64,000 nt of DNA from an uncultured Armatimonadota bacterium (lineage in GTDB: Bacteria > Armatimonadota > Fimbriimonadia > Fimbriimonadales > Fimbriimonadaceae): positions 124,001 through 188,000 of the forward strand of contig CAIYMO010000017.1 in NCBI GenBank assembly GCA_903927345.1. The letters run 5' to 3'. Both the position numbers and the translations under genes were made by a program. Positions 31,805 through 40,362 of this stretch are shown here, in pieces (within the stretch, counting starts at the first letter, position 1; every line of letters starts with the position of its first letter). A model generated the notes under the pieces. The model searched no databases. It was not told where the DNA came from and was given only the letters and a program-made list of their open reading frames with translations.

Positions 31805-33094
31805 TCAGCCCCAGATGAGGTCTTCACGAACGATGATCGTCTCTGCTCGGTCTGGGCCAATCGAAACGATGGCGACCGGGGTCTTGGTGTACTCGGCCAT
31901 GAAGTCCAAGTAAGCCCGAGCGTTTTCCGGAAGGTCCGACATTGATCGGCAAGGGCGAAGGTCGCCCGTCCAGCCTGGAAGCTCGTGGTAGATCGGCTTC
32001 ACGCGAGCAAGCACGTCAACGTCACCTGGCAGGTAGTCGATGCGCTCGCCGTCCAGCTCATAGCCCACTGCAACCTGGATTGTCTCAAAGTTGGAAAGGA
32101 TGTCCAACCGAGTGACAACCAGACCCGAAAGCGAATTCAAGCGGCAAGCGTGTCGAAGAGCCACCAAGTCGAGCCAGCCAATTCGGCGTCCGCGTCCCGT
32201 CGTGGTTCCAAACTCCTTTCCGATGGTGCGAATATGGTCGCCCAGCTCGTTGTCAAGCTCAGTAGGGAAGGGTCCGCTACCAACGCGGGTCGTGTACGTC
32301 TTGCAGACACCCAATACTGAGTCGATGTGCCGAGGTCCAATTCCGGTTCCCAAGCAAGCTCCGCCCGCAACTGGGTGCGAAGAGGTTACGTAAGGATAGG
32401 TGCCCGAATCAAGGTCAAGGAACGTGCCCTGAGCGCCTTCCAACAGGACCCGCTCACCGGCTTCTACCGCCTCTGCAACCATCGGTTCGATATCGCGCAC
32501 GAACGGCCGAAGGCGATCTGCATATGCCGAGTACTCCGCGTAAAGCTCATCAAACGAAAGCGCTGGCTGACCGAACCGCTGGAGCATCTCGTTCTTGGCG
32601 GTGAGAACATCTTTAAGTCGCGCCGCAAATCGGGTCGGATCGACAAACTCGCCCATTCGGATACCAATTCGAGCAACCTTGTCTTGGTAAGCCGGACCAA
32701 TGCCTCGCGAGGTCGTGCCGATTTTGTTCGATCCTCGAGCAGTCTCCTCAAGCGAGTCGAGCATTCGGTGATAAGGGAAGACAACGTGGGCGGCAGACGA
32801 GATAATCAGTTCGCCAAGGTCCTTTTTCTGAAGAATGGTTCTGTCCCACTCTTCAAGCAAACCCTTGGGACAGACCACCATGCCCGATCCAACGATCGCA
32901 CGGGTGCCCGGGTGAAGAATTCCCGCGGGAATCAGGTGGAACTTATACTCCTGTCCGTCGGCGATCACCGTGTGTCCGGCGTTGTTGCCACCGGCGTATC
33001 GAACAACGAGGGAAGCCTGGCTTCCAAGTACGTCAACGAGCTTTCCTTTAGCTTCGTCGCCCCATTGGGCACCGACAATAACAAGTGTTGGCAT
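31805..33094 (-). CDS. purA: Adenylosuccinate synthase
   Basis: 429 residues, the usual family length. Motifs: VGAQWGDEAKGKLVD with the catalytic Asp and GDEGKGK-like P-loop near 10-18, NNAGHTV with catalytic His, RGIGPAYQDK, EGAQGTFLDLDSGTYPYVTSS, and TTTGRGRRIGW. It converts IMP, aspartate and GTP to adenylosuccinate in AMP synthesis. An AAAGGAG Shine-Dalgarno sequence precedes the ATG, unlike many genes here. A hairpin-rich spacer separates it from a divergent lipoprotein gene. Confidence 0.97.
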   Translation of the reverse strand: MPTLVIVGAQWGDEAKGKLVDVLGSQASLVVRYAGGNNAGHTVIADGQEYKFHLIPAGILHPGTRAIVGSGMVVCPKGLLEEWDRTILQKKDLGELIISSAAHVVFPYHRMLDSLEETARGSNKIGTTSRGIGPAYQDKVARIGIRMGEFVDPTRFAARLKDVLTAKNEMLQRFGQPALSFDELYAEYSAYADRLRPFVRDIEPMVAEAVEAGERVLLEGAQGTFLDLDSGTYPYVTSSHPVAGGACLGTGIGPRHIDSVLGVCKTYTTRVGSGPFPTELDNELGDHIRTIGKEFGTTTGRGRRIGWLDLVALRHACRLNSLSGLVVTRLDILSNFETIQVAVGYELDGERIDYLPGDVDVLARVKPIYHELPGWTGDLRPCRSMSDLPENARAYLDFMAEYTKTPVAIVSIGPDRAETIIVREDLIWG

Positions 33095-33131
33095 GGTTCA
33101 CAAACTCCTTTGTGCGTGACCTAAACAGAAG

Positions 33132-33197
33132 AAGGCCAGCGCACCCTGCTGAGGATCCGCCGGCCTTTTTGAGAACCGTTGAGCCTTCTCCCAACGG
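33132..33197. promoter_or_regulatory. Two hairpins in the purA/lipoprotein divergent spacer
   Basis: AAGGCC (33132-33137) pairs with GGCCTT (33162-33167), extended by GCG/CGC, and is followed on the plus strand by TTT. A second stem CCGTTG/CAACGG lies at 33176-33197. On the minus strand these would be in the purA leader and could act as an attenuator or terminator. Confidence 0.4.
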
Positions 33198-33212
33198 TAT
33201 AGAAGTATAGCT

Positions 33213-33218
33213 TATACT
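33213..33218 (+). promoter_or_regulatory. -10 hexamer for the lipoprotein gene (leaderless)
   Basis: TATACT with an eight-base spacer to ATG 33227 and no Shine-Dalgarno sequence. Confidence 0.5.
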
Positions 33219-33226
33219 CCAGCAGT

Positions 33227-34162
33227 ATGCGTTTCCTTGTCGCAATTCTCGCTCTCGCCGCCCTCGTCGGGTGCGCGCGGACATCCTCCACCACGGTCGT
33301 TGAGGCCAATGGTGATTGGCACCGAACCGTCAAACTCACGATCTCCAAGGGAATGGGTCTGGGCGATCCTTCCGCCGGAGCCGAGGAGTGGCCAACCCCG
33401 TTCAAGTTCCCTGTTGGGGCAGAGTGGAAGCGCAACGAGACGATCACTACCGACGAAAAGACGATCACCCTCTCCCGAGACTGTCAAGCCGGCGAAACGC
33501 AGCTCACCGACATCATCGGGCAAGACGAGAAAACCAAGAAGACGAATCTCAAGAACTATGTCCGAGTCCGCGAGATCGAACCCGGCGTCTACGAGTACTA
33601 CGAAAAGATTGTGAATCCGAACCCCGAAGGCATGTCGGTCAAAGGCGATCTCGTCAAGTTCAAGGACAGCCTAAGAGCCGCACTTCCTGCCGGAGTCACC
33701 CTCGAGGAAGCTGAAATGGACGCAGTCTCGAAGCAGATCGTGATAGGAATCTCACGAATGATGTTTGGTCCCGACGACCACCTCTTTGGGTCGATCATGA
33801 CAAACCCCGAGGGCGCAGCTCGGCGCATGAAGGCAAAACTCGGAAAGATGCTTGACGCCTCGTTCAAAGCAAACCTCTCCGCCAAGCTCAACGACGACCA
33901 GCGCAAAACCGTCATCTCCAAGCTCATGGCGGAAGTTGACGGCGAGTCTATCAAGAGCTCCAAGAAGGCCGACGCCTCTCCAGACAAAGCTGGTCAAGGC
34001 TCATTCGTCGGAATGTCCGTCAGCGTCAAACTCCCCGGAGAGATCATTTCCACTAACGGCGAAGTCGATGTTTATACCGGCGAAGTCTTCTGGGACTTCC
34101 TCTCGGCTAGCGCCGAACTCGAGCCTCTCGAACTCCGAGCAGTGTGTCGCGTCAAGAAATAA
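33227..34162 (+). CDS. Predicted lipoprotein of unknown function
   Basis: 311 residues. The N-terminus is a lipoprotein signal with lipobox LVGC (MRFLVAILALAALVGCA), so the mature protein would be anchored through Cys16. The rest is an unrecognised globular domain (ITLSRDCQAGETQLTDIIG; MSVKGDLVKFKDSLRAALP) with a beta-rich end (FVGMSVSVKLPGEIISTNGEVDVYTGEVFWDF). That end resembles a substrate-free scaffold rather than an enzyme. The S1/P1-type nuclease gene follows after about 40 bases on the same strand, with its own -10-like element. Confidence 0.8.
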   Translation: MRFLVAILALAALVGCARTSSTTVVEANGDWHRTVKLTISKGMGLGDPSAGAEEWPTPFKFPVGAEWKRNETITTDEKTITLSRDCQAGETQLTDIIGQDEKTKKTNLKNYVRVREIEPGVYEYYEKIVNPNPEGMSVKGDLVKFKDSLRAALPAGVTLEEAEMDAVSKQIVIGISRMMFGPDDHLFGSIMTNPEGAARRMKAKLGKMLDASFKANLSAKLNDDQRKTVISKLMAEVDGESIKSSKKADASPDKAGQGSFVGMSVSVKLPGEIISTNGEVDVYTGEVFWDFLSASAELEPLELRAVCRVKK

Positions 34163-34189
34163 AGGGAACCTCACCCAGCGTGAGGCGTC

Positions 34190-34195
34190 CATAAT
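34190..34195 (+). promoter_or_regulatory. -10-like hexamer for the S1/P1 nuclease gene
   Basis: CATAAT with a seven-base spacer to ATG 34203, preceded by a small hairpin CCTCAC/GTGAGG at 34169-34185. Confidence 0.4.
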
Positions 34196-34202
34196 TACGA
34201 TT

Positions 34203-35144
34203 ATGCGTCGCCTCGCGCTTCTTTTGTGTCTTGCCCCTTCCGCCCTTTTCGCCTGGAGCGGGGACGGCCACATGCAGGTAGCAGACATCGCTTGGACCAA
34301 ACTCACTCCCGCCGTCCAGGCAAAGCTCGCGAAAATCCTCGCCGCAGGAGAGCCCACCTTCACCCCAGTCAACGGGGATGTCCGAGAAGCATTCCGCAAA
34401 TCCGCGACATGGAGCGACTTCATCAAAGGCACCAAACCAAGCGTCTACGACGAAATGATCAAGGCGAACAACCGCCGCTTTGAGCCAAATATCGAAAGCA
34501 CACCCGGTAACGAAGGTGTCAAGTGCAAAACGTGGCACTACTACGACATCCCCATCCGCTACCGAGGCGCCGAACCCCAGGTCCGCCCGAGTAACGCCCT
34601 CGTCGCACTCGGATTCTCCATCAACGAACTCGGTCGTCTCAACAAACTCCCTGATGCCGAGCCCCGCACACAAGCTTTCTGGGTGTATTGGATCAACCAC
34701 GTCGTAGGCGATCTGCACCAGCCTCTCCACTGCACCAGCAGCCACGAACACGAAGCTGAGGGAGATGACGGCGGAAACAAATTCATGATCACCGCCCCCG
34801 ACAACGACCGATCTATCCGCCTCCATGGCTTCTGGGACGGCGCAGTTGGAAAAGCAATCGCCAAAGACCGCGAAGCCGGCCTCAACGCCAACATAGAAGC
34901 CGTCACCCAACGCTGGACTTCCGATCCCACCCTCCAGCCCACCGCCGCCCAAATCAAGAACCTCGACATCATGTCCTGGCTCAAAACTGGTGCAGCACTC
35001 GCCGATAAGTTCAGCTACAATGGCTTGAAGCCCGAAGACAAGCCAAGCGCCGAGTACATGGATGCCATGATCACCCTCAGCAAAAAGCAGGTTGTCCTCT
35101 CCGGCTACCGGCTCGCCGAAATCCTCAACAAGTCTCTTGGCTAA
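34203..35144 (+). CDS. S1/P1-type zinc nuclease
   Basis: 313 residues from ATG 34203; the frame extends upstream but overlaps the lipoprotein gene. The signal peptide ends at ALFA, so mature Trp18 (WSGDGHMQVADIAW) becomes the N-terminal zinc ligand, as in S1/P1 nucleases. The zinc site HVVGDLHQPLH is near residue 176, with later HGFWDGAV. Substrates would be single-stranded DNA, RNA or 3'-nucleotides outside the cytoplasm, for phosphate or nucleoside scavenging. Confidence 0.9.
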   Translation: MRRLALLLCLAPSALFAWSGDGHMQVADIAWTKLTPAVQAKLAKILAAGEPTFTPVNGDVREAFRKSATWSDFIKGTKPSVYDEMIKANNRRFEPNIESTPGNEGVKCKTWHYYDIPIRYRGAEPQVRPSNALVALGFSINELGRLNKLPDAEPRTQAFWVYWINHVVGDLHQPLHCTSSHEHEAEGDDGGNKFMITAPDNDRSIRLHGFWDGAVGKAIAKDREAGLNANIEAVTQRWTSDPTLQPTAAQIKNLDIMSWLKTGAALADKFSYNGLKPEDKPSAEYMDAMITLSKKQVVLSGYRLAEILNKSLG

Positions 35145-35185
35145 GTAATCAATACTCACGACTTTGATCGAGGTGTCGAATAGGT

Positions 35186-35191
35186 TAAAGT
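35186..35191 (+). promoter_or_regulatory. -10-like hexamer for the hypothetical protein at 35198
   Basis: TAAAGT with a six-base spacer to ATG 35198. Confidence 0.4.
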
Positions 35192-35197
35192 GTAGGC

Positions 35198-36202
35198 ATG
35201 AGCCTCACTGCCATCGTCGCCTCGATCCTCATCTCCCAAGGCGGCCAAAAGCCGAAGACAAAGCCAACTACCAAACCCGCCCAAACCGCGCCAACGCTCG
35301 GCACGGTCCAACTACCGGGCGACAATGGCAAAGTAGGTGTGACCTACCAACTCGGCGCCAAGGGAAGAGAGCTGCACTTCACCCTAGATTCGGCGACCGT
35401 TAGAATGAACTTCTCTGCCCCCGAAGACTCCCTTGCAGCCGGAGAGAACCAACGAATTCTAATTCTCAACTTCACAGTCCAAAACCCACAGAAGGAAGAG
35501 ATGGGGCTGAGCGCAACCACCTTCGGCTTCACCGCAGTCTCCCCTGACGACGAGAACTTTAAGTTCAGTGGTTACATCCTTGGTCTGCCCAAGAAAGGCA
35601 AGATCAGCCAATCATTAAAGCCCGCCCAAAAGGTCAAATGCGTTGTCGCGTTCCCGATCTACGCGACTGGCCCCGTCACCAAAGTGATGGTCAACAAAGG
35701 CGATGCGACCCCAATCCTCCGCTACGATCTCACCGGGAAGCTCGACAAAATGGAATCCGCCTTTAGCAAAGATGGGATTGACCTCGACCAAACCACCAAG
35801 TTCCCCGCACTCGCCAAAGGCGAAACCGTCGACATCGGAGAATTTGGCGTCACCTACAACGGCTGGGAATTCACCAACGAGAAAATCAAAGGCTACGCGC
35901 CATCCAAAGGCTTCAAATACCTCGTCCTCAAAACCAGCTTCAAAAATCTAGTCGCAAAAGACGCCTTCCTCAGCTTCGCCTACTTCGACTACTCCGTCAC
36001 CGACGGCTCCGGCCAAAAGCTCCCATGGAACCGAGATATCCTCTTCGAAGGAAGCGACACCTCGATCTACCAAAAGCTCGTCTTTGGCGAAGACGACATC
36101 AAGGGTCGCGTCTATTTCCAAGTGCCCGAGACCATGACCTCCTTTTCAGCGAGCCTCACTCACGTCAGCTCAAAAAGAAAAGTGAAACTCCAAACAAACT
36201 AG
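35198..36202 (+). CDS. Exported protein with two DUF4352-like beta domains
   Basis: 334 residues. A short hydrophobic start (MSLTAIVASILISQG) is followed by a Lys/Thr/Pro linker and two similar beta-sandwich segments. The first is near 70-175 (ENQRILILNFTVQNPQKEEMGL...KCVVAFPIYA); the second is near 225-330 (GFKYLVLKTSFKNLVAKDAFLSF...GRVYFQVPETM). This resembles the telokin-like DUF4352 pattern but is divergent. No catalytic residues are evident. Function unknown. Confidence 0.65.
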   Translation: MSLTAIVASILISQGGQKPKTKPTTKPAQTAPTLGTVQLPGDNGKVGVTYQLGAKGRELHFTLDSATVRMNFSAPEDSLAAGENQRILILNFTVQNPQKEEMGLSATTFGFTAVSPDDENFKFSGYILGLPKKGKISQSLKPAQKVKCVVAFPIYATGPVTKVMVNKGDATPILRYDLTGKLDKMESAFSKDGIDLDQTTKFPALAKGETVDIGEFGVTYNGWEFTNEKIKGYAPSKGFKYLVLKTSFKNLVAKDAFLSFAYFDYSVTDGSGQKLPWNRDILFEGSDTSIYQKLVFGEDDIKGRVYFQVPETMTSFSASLTHVSSKRKVKLQTN

Positions 36203-36214
36203 CCCGTCGTCCTT

Positions 36215-36220
36215 TACAAT
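36215..36220 (+). promoter_or_regulatory. -10-like hexamer for the DUF1800 gene
   Basis: TACAAT with a six-base spacer to ATG 36227 and no Shine-Dalgarno sequence. Confidence 0.45.
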
Positions 36221-36226
36221 AACAAC

Positions 36227-37690
36227 ATGGCATTGACGGAACGCGAGAAGATCGCCCACCTCTACCGAAGGTTCTCCTTCGGTGGAACGGTGGCAGAAAT
36301 AGAGGCCGGCGTCGCCGTCGGGCTCGATGGAACGATCAAGAAGCTGATCGACTACGACACCGTCCCCCAAAACGTCACCGCCCACCCCTACGAGTTCGCG
36401 TTCAAAGAGAAAGAAGAAGCCGAATTCGGAATCTATCGCTTCCGCCTTTGGTGGGTCCTGCTCATGGCGGCAAGCAATCGCCCCGCCCAAGAGAAGCTGT
36501 CACTCTTTTGGCATAGCCACTTCGCCGTCAGCGACGCCAAAGTCGAACACGCCGGACTCACCCTCGAGTATCTCCAGACCCTCCGAAAGGGCGCGAACGG
36601 CAAGTTCGGCGAACTCCTCAAAAACGTCGCCAAGAACCCGGCGATGATGAAGTACCTCGACATGGACCGCGCCTTTAAGGGGCACCCCAATGAGAACTTC
36701 GCTCGTGAGGTCATGGAACTCTTCACCATGGGCATCGGCAACTACACCGAGAAAGATGTCCAAGAACTCTCCCGCGCCCTCACCGGCTGGGGCTATATCG
36801 ACACATTTTGGCAAGGAGGGAAGGACAACACCGAGCGCCTAATGACGATCTACCGCGACAAACGGCCCTCCGGAGCGTTTTGCTACTTCCCAACTATGCG
36901 CGATACCGAGCCCAAAACCATCCTCGGACAAACCAAGGACTTCGATGGCGACCAAGCCCTCGACATGCTCGCCGCCCGCCCCGAAACCGCGCGCTACATG
37001 ACCAAAAAGCTGTGGGAGTTCTATGCGTACAAGAACCCCGAGCCCGCGATAATTGACCGCCTCGCCGGGGTCTGGAACAAGACCGGAGGAGACATCAAAC
37101 AAATCCTCCTCTCTATTGCGCGCTCCCCAGAGTTCTACAGCGACAAGTGCTACCTAAAGCACTACAAAAGCCCGGCCGACTACGTCATGGGCACCGTCCG
37201 CCAAATGGGTCTCGGTGAGAGCATCCTCGCCCTCCGCGACAAAGGTGCAAACCCCACCACCCCGATTCCCCAAAAGGTCATCGACCATCTTGCATACATG
37301 CAGTATCTGATGTTCAAAATGGGCCTCGATCTCTGCTACCCCAACGACGTCAACGGTTGGAAATGGGGCGAAGAGTGGGTCTCGCCAAGCATGATGACCT
37401 ACCGCATGCAATACCACGGAATGATGATCTGGGACGAGAAGAGTCAGCCCTGGTACGCCGCCCGAAACACCCAATCCCAGATGCTCGCCAAGGCCCCTAC
37501 CACTGGAGCCGAAGCCAAAAAGCGGCTGTACGAGATCTTCGACCTCCACATTTCCCCCAGCGCCGACCAAGTCTTCCAGAAAGTCTTCGACTCCAACCCG
37601 ATGGCCTACAAAGACGCCCCCGCCTGGTCAGGACAGCTTTACCTCTGCCTCAAACTGCTCTCTGCCTGCCCCGATATGCACGTCTGCTGA
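36227..37690 (+). CDS. DUF1800 family protein
   Basis: 487 residues matching DUF1800: LYRRFSFGGTVAEIE near the start, LSLFWHSHFAVSD, MMKYLDMDRAFKGHPNENFAREVMELF, VQELSRALTGW, and LFDHSPATARHL-like regions later. The family often pairs with a DUF1501 protein and is common in Planctomycetes and Armatimonadota. No DUF1501 gene follows here; the only one lies 10 kb away next to a PSCyt1 gene. No signal peptide is obvious. Function is unknown. Confidence 0.85.
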   Translation: MALTEREKIAHLYRRFSFGGTVAEIEAGVAVGLDGTIKKLIDYDTVPQNVTAHPYEFAFKEKEEAEFGIYRFRLWWVLLMAASNRPAQEKLSLFWHSHFAVSDAKVEHAGLTLEYLQTLRKGANGKFGELLKNVAKNPAMMKYLDMDRAFKGHPNENFAREVMELFTMGIGNYTEKDVQELSRALTGWGYIDTFWQGGKDNTERLMTIYRDKRPSGAFCYFPTMRDTEPKTILGQTKDFDGDQALDMLAARPETARYMTKKLWEFYAYKNPEPAIIDRLAGVWNKTGGDIKQILLSIARSPEFYSDKCYLKHYKSPADYVMGTVRQMGLGESILALRDKGANPTTPIPQKVIDHLAYMQYLMFKMGLDLCYPNDVNGWKWGEEWVSPSMMTYRMQYHGMMIWDEKSQPWYAARNTQSQMLAKAPTTGAEAKKRLYEIFDLHISPSADQVFQKVFDSNPMAYKDAPAWSGQLYLCLKLLSACPDMHVC

Positions 37691-37718
37691 TCCCAATATC
37701 GGCTAACATCAGAACGCA

Positions 37719-38822
37719 ATGAGCATCCGAGCGATCCGCGCCTACCAAGTTGACCTTCCCCTTCACGAGGGTAGCTACAAATGGTCAGGAGGAAAGTCCG
37801 TCTCGGTCTTCGACAGCACCATCATCGAAGTCGAAACCACCGACGGAATCTCCGGCTGGGGCGAAGTCTGTCCGCTCGGACCGTTCTACCTTCCCGCTTA
37901 CGCGGCCGGTGTCCGCGCCGGACTCCTTGAGCTCGGACCCCACCTCATCGGCTACGACCCATGCGAACTCGGCATTCTCAATGACCGTATGGATGCCGCC
38001 CTCCAGGGCCATCCCTACGTCAAATCCGGAATCGATATGGCATGCTGGGACATTCTCGGTAAGACCGCCGGACTCCCCGTCTGCACCCTCCTCGGCGGAC
38101 GCTCCGGCGAAGACGTAACGCTCTACCGAGCAATCTCCCAAGAATCGCCCGAAGAGATGGCGGGCAAAGTCGCCGGCTACCGAGCCGAAGGCTACCGACG
38201 ATTCCAACTCAAAGTCGGCGGCGATCCCGATGTCGATATCGCCCGCATCAAAGCCGTTGCAAAAGAGCTCCAACCCGGTGACCGCCTCGTCGCAGACGCA
38301 AACACCGGCTGGACCCAGCACGAAGCCATGCGCGTCGTCCTCGCCGTCAAAGATGTCGACGTCTACATCGAACAGCCCTGTCGATCCTACGAAGAATGCC
38401 TCTCCGTAAGGCGTCACACCAACCACCCATTCATCCTCGACGAAAACATCCACTCGCTCGAAATGCTTCTTCAAGCTCAGCGCGACCTTGCAATGGATGT
38501 CGTCAACATCAAAATCAGCAAGCTCGGTGGCATCACCAAAGCGCGCCAGGTCCGCGACCTCTGCGTCACCCTCGGAATCGCCCTCACCATCGAAGATAGC
38601 TGGGGCGGAGACATCGTCACCGCTGCAATCGCTCATCTCGCCCACAGCTGCCCCGAAGCCAGCCGCTTCACCTCCACCGACTTCAACAGCTACGTCACCG
38701 TCAGCTTCGCCGACGGCGCACCCCAGCGAGACAATGGAAAGATGCGCGCATCCTTCGGCCCCGGTCTTGGCATCAAGCCCAAAATGGATGTCCTCGGCGA
38801 CCCCGTCCTGGAAATCAAATAA
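37719..38822 (+). CDS. Mandelate racemase/muconate lactonizing enzyme-family protein
   Basis: 367 residues of the enolase superfamily. Barrel catalytic elements are FQLKVGG (Lys about 164), VADANTG (metal Asp about 192), YIEQP (Glu about 218), LDENI (Asp about 241) and ISKLGG (Lys about 268). The position before the first Lys is Gln-Leu rather than K-x-K, close to 3-hydroxyproline dehydratase or hydroxyproline-betaine epimerase subgroups. The exact substrate is open. It precedes mqnE by 54 bases, with a hairpin between them. Confidence 0.85.
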   Translation: MSIRAIRAYQVDLPLHEGSYKWSGGKSVSVFDSTIIEVETTDGISGWGEVCPLGPFYLPAYAAGVRAGLLELGPHLIGYDPCELGILNDRMDAALQGHPYVKSGIDMACWDILGKTAGLPVCTLLGGRSGEDVTLYRAISQESPEEMAGKVAGYRAEGYRRFQLKVGGDPDVDIARIKAVAKELQPGDRLVADANTGWTQHEAMRVVLAVKDVDVYIEQPCRSYEECLSVRRHTNHPFILDENIHSLEMLLQAQRDLAMDVVNIKISKLGGITKARQVRDLCVTLGIALTIEDSWGGDIVTAAIAHLAHSCPEASRFTSTDFNSYVTVSFADGAPQRDNGKMRASFGPGLGIKPKMDVLGDPVLEIK

Positions 38823-38843
38823 TCAGTTTTCAAAGAAAACTGA
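38823..38843 (+). terminator. Hairpin between the enolase-superfamily gene and mqnE
   Basis: Perfect 9-bp stem TCAGTTTTC/GAAAACTGA with loop AAA, immediately after the stop codon. There is no strong U-tract after it. Confidence 0.45.
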
Positions 38844-38876
38844 AACTTTGGCGGTAAACTGTACGCAGGAACAGAT

Positions 38877-40019
38877 ATGCCAGTCGCACCAGAACGAATC
38901 GTTGGCCAAGACCTCATCGACATCTATCGAAAGGTCGATGCCGGTCAGCGCCTCAGCTTCGAAGACGGCATGCGCCTCTACCAAACGCCAAACCTAACCG
39001 GCGTCGGCTACATGGCAAACCTGGTGCGCGAACGACGGCACGGCAAGAAGACCTACTTCGTCGCCAACCAGCACATCAACTACACCAACATCTGCAACAA
39101 GTTCTGCAAGTTCTGCAGCTTCTACGCCAAGAAGGGCGGTCCCGAGCCTTACGAGATGTCCCTCGACACCGTCCGCGAGCGCCTCTCCTGGCACCGCGAC
39201 GTCGACATCACCGAGGTCCACATGGTCGGTGGAATCAACCCCCGCCTCCCCTATCAGTACTACCTTGACCTCATCAAGACGGTCAAAGAAGTCCGACCCG
39301 GTGTCCACGTCAAAGCCTTCACCGCTGTCGAAATCACCGAAATCGCTCGCCAAGGCAAGTGCACCGTCGAACAAGCTCTCGCCGACCTCATCGAAGCCGG
39401 TCTCGACTCCCTCCCCGGCGGCGGAATCGAGATCCTCTCCGACCGAGTCCACCAAGAGCTCTTCGGCAAAAAACTCAACGGCGATGAATGGAAAGAAGTC
39501 GCCCGCGCCGCCGCAAAACTCGGCCTGCGCCAGTACGCCACCATGCTCTACGGCCACATCGAAACCCTCGAAGAGCGCGTCTCGCACCTCATCCAGCTCC
39601 GCGAACTGCAAGACGAAACCCAAAACTTCCTCACCATGACCCCGCTAGCGTTCCACCCCGAGAAGACGGAACTTGAGCACATCGCCACCCCAACCGGAGA
39701 CATGGACCTTCGCGGAATCGCGGTCACCAGGCTCATGCTCGATAACTTCGAGCACGTCAAGAGCTTCTGGATCATGAACACCGCCCCCATCACCCAGCAA
39801 GCCCTCTGGTACGGTGCCGACGACGCCGATGGCTTCGTCCACGAATACGAAATCACCTACAACGAAGGCGACTTTGGCAACAAGAAGCAGGTCCTCACCC
39901 GCTCGAACATGGTCAAACTCATCGAAGAAGTAGACCGAATCCCCATCGAACGCGACTCCCTTTATGAAGAAATCAAGCGCGAACCTAAGAAGCCTCTAAT
40001 CCCATTGGCAGTTGGCTAG
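38877..40019 (+). CDS. mqnE: Aminofutalosine synthase
   Basis: 380 residues of the radical SAM family. The [4Fe-4S] motif is CNKFCKFC (Cys 72, 76, 79). Family-specific segments HMVGGINPRLPYQYYLDLI, VKAFTAVEI, LPGGGIEILSDRVH and TMLYGHIET support MqnE over MqnC. It joins SAM and 3-enolpyruvyl benzoate to give 6-amino-6-deoxyfutalosine in the alternative menaquinone pathway. An AGGAAC sequence 8 bases upstream may act as ribosome binding site. No other mqn gene lies here. Confidence 0.92.
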   Translation: MPVAPERIVGQDLIDIYRKVDAGQRLSFEDGMRLYQTPNLTGVGYMANLVRERRHGKKTYFVANQHINYTNICNKFCKFCSFYAKKGGPEPYEMSLDTVRERLSWHRDVDITEVHMVGGINPRLPYQYYLDLIKTVKEVRPGVHVKAFTAVEITEIARQGKCTVEQALADLIEAGLDSLPGGGIEILSDRVHQELFGKKLNGDEWKEVARAAAKLGLRQYATMLYGHIETLEERVSHLIQLRELQDETQNFLTMTPLAFHPEKTELEHIATPTGDMDLRGIAVTRLMLDNFEHVKSFWIMNTAPITQQALWYGADDADGFVHEYEITYNEGDFGNKKQVLTRSNMVKLIEEVDRIPIERDSLYEEIKREPKKPLIPLAVG

Positions 40020-40063
40020 CCCGCTTGGTCCTTCGCCTTCGAGACTTGAGATCTCAGTCTGTC

Positions 40064-40093
40064 CCAAAAGCCATGGGGAGTGTGGCTTTTTGG
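40064..40093 (+). terminator. Rho-independent-like terminator after mqnE
   Basis: CCAAAAGCCA and TGGCTTTTTGG pair around a 9-base loop, with Ts in the 3' arm. It lies 45 bases past the mqnE stop. Confidence 0.6.
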
Positions 40094-40143
40094 CTGGCAG
40101 GTTGACTTAAGCCCAGAGAGAAAAGCTACTCCAAATCGAAAAC

Positions 40144-40208
40144 TGATCATCAGCTGGTTGACAATCCCTCCTGTGCGCGCCTCTAAGTGATGATCAAACT
40201 TCGCGACA
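40144..40208 (+). promoter_or_regulatory. Promoter-like element with conserved downstream sequence (copy B)
   Basis: TTGACA (40158-40163), 18 bases, TCTAAG (40182-40187), then TGATGATCAAA and TTCGCGACA, as in copy A at 24591. A perfect 9-bp inverted repeat (TGATCATCA 40144-40152, TGATGATCA 40188-40196) flanks this promoter. The 343-base gap 40020-40362 otherwise has only the terminator and no convincing gene. Confidence 0.45.
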
Positions 40209-40362
40209 GTTTAGGCACATTGGGAAACTCGCTCATCCCTACTAAAACCCCACTCCTAGCGCGCCCATTCACGCCCATTTGGGAGCAGTTTTTGCAAGCC
40301 CTTGAACCTAAAGCGCCCTTAACGCCCCAACCACGCATCTGCATCCACAAGGGGCGTACCCC

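Noticed and set aside
34152-35159. 335-residue open frame on the minus strand opposite the S1/P1 nuclease gene
   Set aside because: The plus strand has clear zinc-site motifs and signal peptide, and the minus-strand translation has no recognised features.
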